DNA of 25,334 nucleotides, taken from positions 1 through 25,334 of IMG/VR virus record IMGVR_UViG_3300042368_000146; one strand, written 5' to 3'. Source of the DNA: a virus. The translations under genes and the position numbers were made by a program. Under the pieces are notes generated by a model. That model saw only the letters and a list, made by a program, of their open reading frames with translations, was not told the origin of the DNA and ran no database searches. Shown here piece after piece: positions 22,155-25,334 of the stretch. How positions within the stretch are numbered: position 1 is the first letter of the stretch; every line of letters starts with the position of its first letter.

Positions 22155-24025
22155 TGGCACAGATTACGCGCCAGTTTGACGAGCCGTATAGCGAACGCAA
22201 CACAGGGTTGCCGTCGTGGTTTTCGCCTTCTGTTGTTGGCCTGAATGGTAGGCCGTATCTCGTTGACAATGAGGGCGGTAACTATCGTCGTCAGGGTGTC
22301 GATGTTGTGCAACAGCGCAACACTTCCGACGCGCGTGACGTTCTCTTGTTGCCGCAAGATGTGTGGCGGCAGATGCAGCAGTCGTGGCATTTCGGGGCGG
22401 GCCAGTCGAACCTTGACCGGGACAACGCTCTACCGTATAGGTACCAGGATTCGTTTGGTATTGATCCGTGGACGCAATGGCAGGTGTCGCTACTACCCGC
22501 TACGGAGAAACTTGGTGAGATCACTTATACCGGCGATGTGTGGATTAGCGCTATCGGTGATTACCTTTGCGTATTTAATGGCGAAACTGTTGCATGGTTT
22601 GACGAACTAGCCGACGACGCTACCCCCGTCGGCACGGTTACGTTTTCTACTGGGCACGACATTGTAGACATCGCTAACGACGGACTTGTCGCTACCGCGC
22701 TTACTGATGACCGTTATATCTGGTATGTGGATAGTCCTACTGGCACTCCTGCTAAGTGGGCAAATCACCAGTACACCACGGGTGTTACGTTTATTGCGTG
22801 GGAAAAGGATTATCTGATTGTTGGTGACGGCAACGTTCTTAAGAACGCCGTTAAGGGAAATAACCCTGCCACCATTTATACGCATCCAGATACGGCGTTC
22901 CGCTGGTACAGCGCATGTTCTGGCAGCCAGTTCATTTACGTTCTTGGTCGGGTAGGGGACCGCACCACTATTCACAAGGTTGGTATTAAGCCTGACGGTA
23001 CTGGGCTGCTTCCTGCTATTGTCGCTGCCACTTTGCCTGATGGTGAGATTGGCACGATCATTGACTCGTACCTTGGGTACGTCTTTATCGGTACAGATAA
23101 GGGTGTCCGCATGGCGCAGGCCGATGGGAACGGTGACCTAGTTCTTGGCGCAATCATCCCTACGGCGCAGCCAGTCAAGTGCTTTGAGGGCCAGGACCGT
23201 TTCGTTTGGTACGGCAACAGCGCGATCAGCGGACAGTACACAGACAACGAGAACAGGTTTCCTTCGACTACCGTGTGTGGTGTAGGACGTATGGACCTAA
23301 GCACGTTTACGATTGGTCCGCTAGTTCCGGCGTATGCGAATGATATGTATACGTTGGAGGAAACTGGTAAGGATGTCCAGTCCGTTACGACTTATTTGAA
23401 TAAGCGCGTGTTTTCCGTTAAGGGCGCGGGCGTCTTTTTTGAGTCAAATAACAGGGTTGAGTCGGGTTGGCTCAAGCAAGGCACCATGTCATTCTCCGTC
23501 GAAGACCTCAAGACCGGCCTTTACACGCAGGCCAAGTGGCTTCCGCTAGAGGGCGAAATCGACATCGACCTTTCTTATGACTCTGGTGATTATGAGCGGG
23601 TAGCGGAGTTCTCTATTCAGGGAACAGTCCGCTCGGACAATGTGTATCTGGATGGTCGCCAGTTTACCCGCGTTAACCCTACCTACATTCTGTGCCGCTG
23701 TGTGGGGGAGACATCTAGCGGGCCAACGTTTACCCGTTGGGAGATTCGCGCTGTTCCGGTGAAGGGTCGGTCGTCTCGGTGGACTATTCCAATTATGAAC
23801 TATGACACGATTGAACTTGATGGTGTTGTGTATAACCGGGATGTCCTTGCTGAGTTGGATTCGTTGATGAACTTGTGTCAGAACGGCAACCTGTTTGTGC
23901 TACAGGAGTCTGGTAGGGCTTATCAAGTTCACGCTAAAGATTTTCTTTGGCAGCCAGAAAAGTTGTCAGCCAATGGTAAAGGTTGGCAAGGAACCTTTAC
24001 AATGATCGTGGAGGAAATGGCATGA
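22154..24025 (+). CDS. Tail nozzle-like (tail tubular B-like) protein
   Basis: A 623-residue, beta-rich product starting in a TAATG overlap. The N-terminus (QFDEPYSERNTGLPSWFSPS) is followed by a GQSNLDRDNALPYRYQDSFG stretch and DPWTQWQVSLLP, then propeller-like beta repeats (for example YLCVFNGETVAWFD, FIYVLGRVGDRTTIHKVG, YVFIGTDKGVRMAQ), ending in strands and FTMIVEEMA. Beta-propeller nozzles (T7 gp12 role) follow adaptors in this order, so a nozzle or tail-tube role is the best guess. The sequence alone does not exclude another baseplate-like tail protein. Confidence 0.6.
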   Translation: MAQITRQFDEPYSERNTGLPSWFSPSVVGLNGRPYLVDNEGGNYRRQGVDVVQQRNTSDARDVLLLPQDVWRQMQQSWHFGAGQSNLDRDNALPYRYQDSFGIDPWTQWQVSLLPATEKLGEITYTGDVWISAIGDYLCVFNGETVAWFDELADDATPVGTVTFSTGHDIVDIANDGLVATALTDDRYIWYVDSPTGTPAKWANHQYTTGVTFIAWEKDYLIVGDGNVLKNAVKGNNPATIYTHPDTAFRWYSACSGSQFIYVLGRVGDRTTIHKVGIKPDGTGLLPAIVAATLPDGEIGTIIDSYLGYVFIGTDKGVRMAQADGNGDLVLGAIIPTAQPVKCFEGQDRFVWYGNSAISGQYTDNENRFPSTTVCGVGRMDLSTFTIGPLVPAYANDMYTLEETGKDVQSVTTYLNKRVFSVKGAGVFFESNNRVESGWLKQGTMSFSVEDLKTGLYTQAKWLPLEGEIDIDLSYDSGDYERVAEFSIQGTVRSDNVYLDGRQFTRVNPTYILCRCVGETSSGPTFTRWEIRAVPVKGRSSRWTIPIMNYDTIELDGVVYNRDVLAELDSLMNLCQNGNLFVLQESGRAYQVHAKDFLWQPEKLSANGKGWQGTFTMIVEEMA

Positions 24026-24447
24026 GACGCGAATACGTTGGCGGCGCACAGGCCGCTCGGCTTACGGCAGGCTTGGGCGGTACTTCCCTTGACCTCACCA
24101 TCTCCTGCAACGATCTTACTAACTGGCCCACCGGAACAGGTGGCACCCCTTTCTATGTTGTTATTGATCGCGGCACCGCAAGTGAAGAGAAGATTCTTTG
24201 TGGTTCTCGTAGCGGTAATACTCTTTTGGTTTTTGATAATGGCGTGACGGTCGGAAGGGGCGCAGACGATACTAGTATCACGGCCCATTCGAACAATGCA
24301 ATCATCGAGCATGTATTCACAGCAACAGACGCAGACGAATCAAACGCACACATTAACGTAGGACATCCGCAAATTTTTTACCAGACAACGGCACCCACTT
24401 TGCCCGCAGCGGGAAATCTTTGGGTAGACTCTGACGGAACGGTTTAG
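24022..24447 (+). CDS. Small tail protein, likely fibre attachment
   Basis: A 141-residue product starting at ATG 24022, overlapping the nozzle stop (ATGA) with GGAGG at 24010-24014. The in-frame ATG at 23983 is rejected because it would overlap the nozzle gene by 43 bases without a ribosome site. It is beta-rich: GGAQAARLTAGLGGTSLDLT, WPTGTGGTPFYVVIDRGTAS, then EEKILC, GRGADDTS and AHSNNAIIEHVFTATDADES. Small proteins of this type often carry the fibre in phages. The last 22 residues (YQTTAPTLPAAGNLWVDSD then GTV) closely match the end of the collagen fibre, suggesting a shared docking or trimerisation element. Confidence 0.7.
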   Translation: MRREYVGGAQAARLTAGLGGTSLDLTISCNDLTNWPTGTGGTPFYVVIDRGTASEEKILCGSRSGNTLLVFDNGVTVGRGADDTSITAHSNNAIIEHVFTATDADESNAHINVGHPQIFYQTTAPTLPAAGNLWVDSDGTV

Positions 24448-24456
24448 GGAGCAGTC

Positions 24457-25334
24457 ATGGCAGATCGTCCTACATATGTGTGGACTGGCAGCGCGTGGGA
24501 TACTATCGCTGATCCTGGCGCTGTTCGTGAATCTCTAGTTACCGCCAAGGGGCAGGTAGTCGGCGCCTCCGGCTCTGGCGTCACGGTGGCGATACCCGCC
24601 GCATCCGGTAATGGTCAGGTCATCGTGTCTGACTCCGCACAGGCGAGCGGTAACAAGTTCTCGTCTGAGGTTGGCACTTTGTCATTCCCTGACGGCTCCG
24701 CGTCGGCCCCGTCAATCACCAATACGGGTGACCCCAACACCGGGATCTACTTCCCCGCGGCCGACACGGTTGGCATCGCTACGGGCGGGCTTCCGGCGGC
24801 GGTCTTCGTGGCCGGTGCGATCAGTAACCCCACGTTCACCGGCACGCCTGCCGCTCCGACTGCCGCCGTCGATACAAATACGACCCAGGTGGCGACCACG
24901 GCTTTCGTTCTCGGGCAGGGTGGGACCGCTACGCCGCTGGTAAACGGTACGGCATCGGTTGGTAGTAGCCCGCGATATGCGCGACAGGATCACATACATG
25001 GCACCGACACATCGCGGGCTCCGTTGGCGAGTCCTAATTTTAGTGGTTTGCCTATTGCTCCCACGGCAATTGCTGATACAAGTACGGGTCAAATAGCGAC
25101 AACCTCCTTTGTTATGGGCCAGGCAGCCTCGGCTGCTCCCTTGATGAATGGTTCCGTCAGCGTAGGCGTTTCGGGGCGGTATGCCCGAGCGGACCATGTT
25201 CACCCGACTGATACGTCAAGGGCTCCCCTAGCGAGCCCCACGTTCACCGGCGTGCCTGCCGCTCCGACTGCCGCCGCTGACACAAATACGACCCAGGTAG
25301 CGACAACCGCCTATGTCGTGGGGCAGGCTGGGGG
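24457..25334 (+). CDS. Tail fibre with ~68-residue repeats (incomplete, runs off the window)
   Basis: ATG 24457 has AGGGAG at 24446-24451. The 292 residues visible contain no stop, so the 3' end is outside. Order: N-terminus PTYVWTGSAWDTI; Gly/Ser/Val-rich stretch; the fibre motif GDPNTGIYFPAADTVGIATG; then repeats of ~68-69 residues beginning at 24823, 25030 and 25234, each with the core PxFxGxPxAPTAxxDTxTxQ, ATTxxVxGQ, RYARxDHxH and TDTSRAPLAS. This repeat type is typical of phage receptor-binding fibres (trimeric shafts). The receptor-binding tip would be beyond the window. Confidence 0.85.
   Translation, partial: MADRPTYVWTGSAWDTIADPGAVRESLVTAKGQVVGASGSGVTVAIPAASGNGQVIVSDSAQASGNKFSSEVGTLSFPDGSASAPSITNTGDPNTGIYFPAADTVGIATGGLPAAVFVAGAISNPTFTGTPAAPTAAVDTNTTQVATTAFVLGQGGTATPLVNGTASVGSSPRYARQDHIHGTDTSRAPLASPNFSGLPIAPTAIADTSTGQIATTSFVMGQAASAAPLMNGSVSVGVSGRYARADHVHPTDTSRAPLASPTFTGVPAAPTAAADTNTTQVATTAYVVGQAG
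24823..25334 (+). repeat. Tandem repeats in the tail fibre gene (two full, one partial)
   Basis: Units start at 24823 (207 bp), 25030 (204 bp) and 25234 (101 bp to window end). Units 1 and 3 are nearly the same in DNA, including identical runs of 15, 21 and 17 bases, while unit 2 is strongly diverged at the DNA level but keeps the protein pattern. Confidence 0.75.

Overview
The window reads as part of the late (virion) gene module of an uncultured tailed bacteriophage. Every supported gene lies on the + strand and the genes are packed tightly; most junctions are ATGA or TAATG stop/start overlaps, which suggests translational coupling. The phage type is inferred from gene content: a large terminase, a portal, an N4-gp56-type major capsid protein, an adaptor-like plus nozzle-like tail pair, a set of very large or low-complexity minor virion proteins, and no tape-measure or sheath gene. 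Together these point to a short-tailed (podovirus-like) virion. Strong GGAGG-type ribosome sites fit a bacterial host. The proteins resemble those I associate with actinobacterial and environmental phages, but the host cannot be fixed from this sequence.

Layout. Positions 1-414 are non-coding. They hold a 9-10 bp spaced array of TGTCCG-like words and two C-rich blocks that read as G-quadruplex motifs on the - strand. Next come a small ribbon-helix-helix (RHH) protein (415-690) and a second tiny RHH-like frame overlapping it in the +1 frame (557-685). Packaging follows: large terminase (687-2546), portal (2543-4396) and a short Pro/Met/Gly-rich protein (4396-4767). A block of probable internal or ejected virion proteins fills 4767-15719: a giant 2299-residue protein, a coiled-coil/poly-Gly protein, a protein with two EF-hand loops, and a protein with an RGG and collagen-like N-terminus. 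A 202-bp gap (15720-15921) holds a possible promoter and a chain of hairpins. It is followed by the scaffold-like gene (15922-16395) and the major capsid gene (16407-17450), which ends with a 15-bp hairpin.

After the capsid gene sits a cassette of six very small proteins, five of them extremely basic and one cysteine-rich (17510-18627), then a 109-residue acidic-tailed protein. The tail region comprises a collagen-like fibre (18965-20233), a family 2 glycosyltransferase translationally coupled to it (20230-21273), an adaptor-like protein (21270-22154), a nozzle-like protein (22154-24025), a small fibre-attachment-like protein (24022-24447) and a repeat-containing tail fibre that runs off the window (24457 onward).

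How it fits together: the left end probably controls or initiates packaging; portal, scaffold and capsid build the head; the large proteins between portal and scaffold are likely loaded inside it; the tail pair and fibres complete the particle. The most promising unexplained points are the spaced array beside overlapping RHH genes, the structured leader of the capsid genes, the basic-protein cassette with 17-bp flanking repeats, and the coupled Gly-Pro-Thr fibre and glycosyltransferase. No lysis, replication, integrase, tRNA or CRISPR feature was seen.
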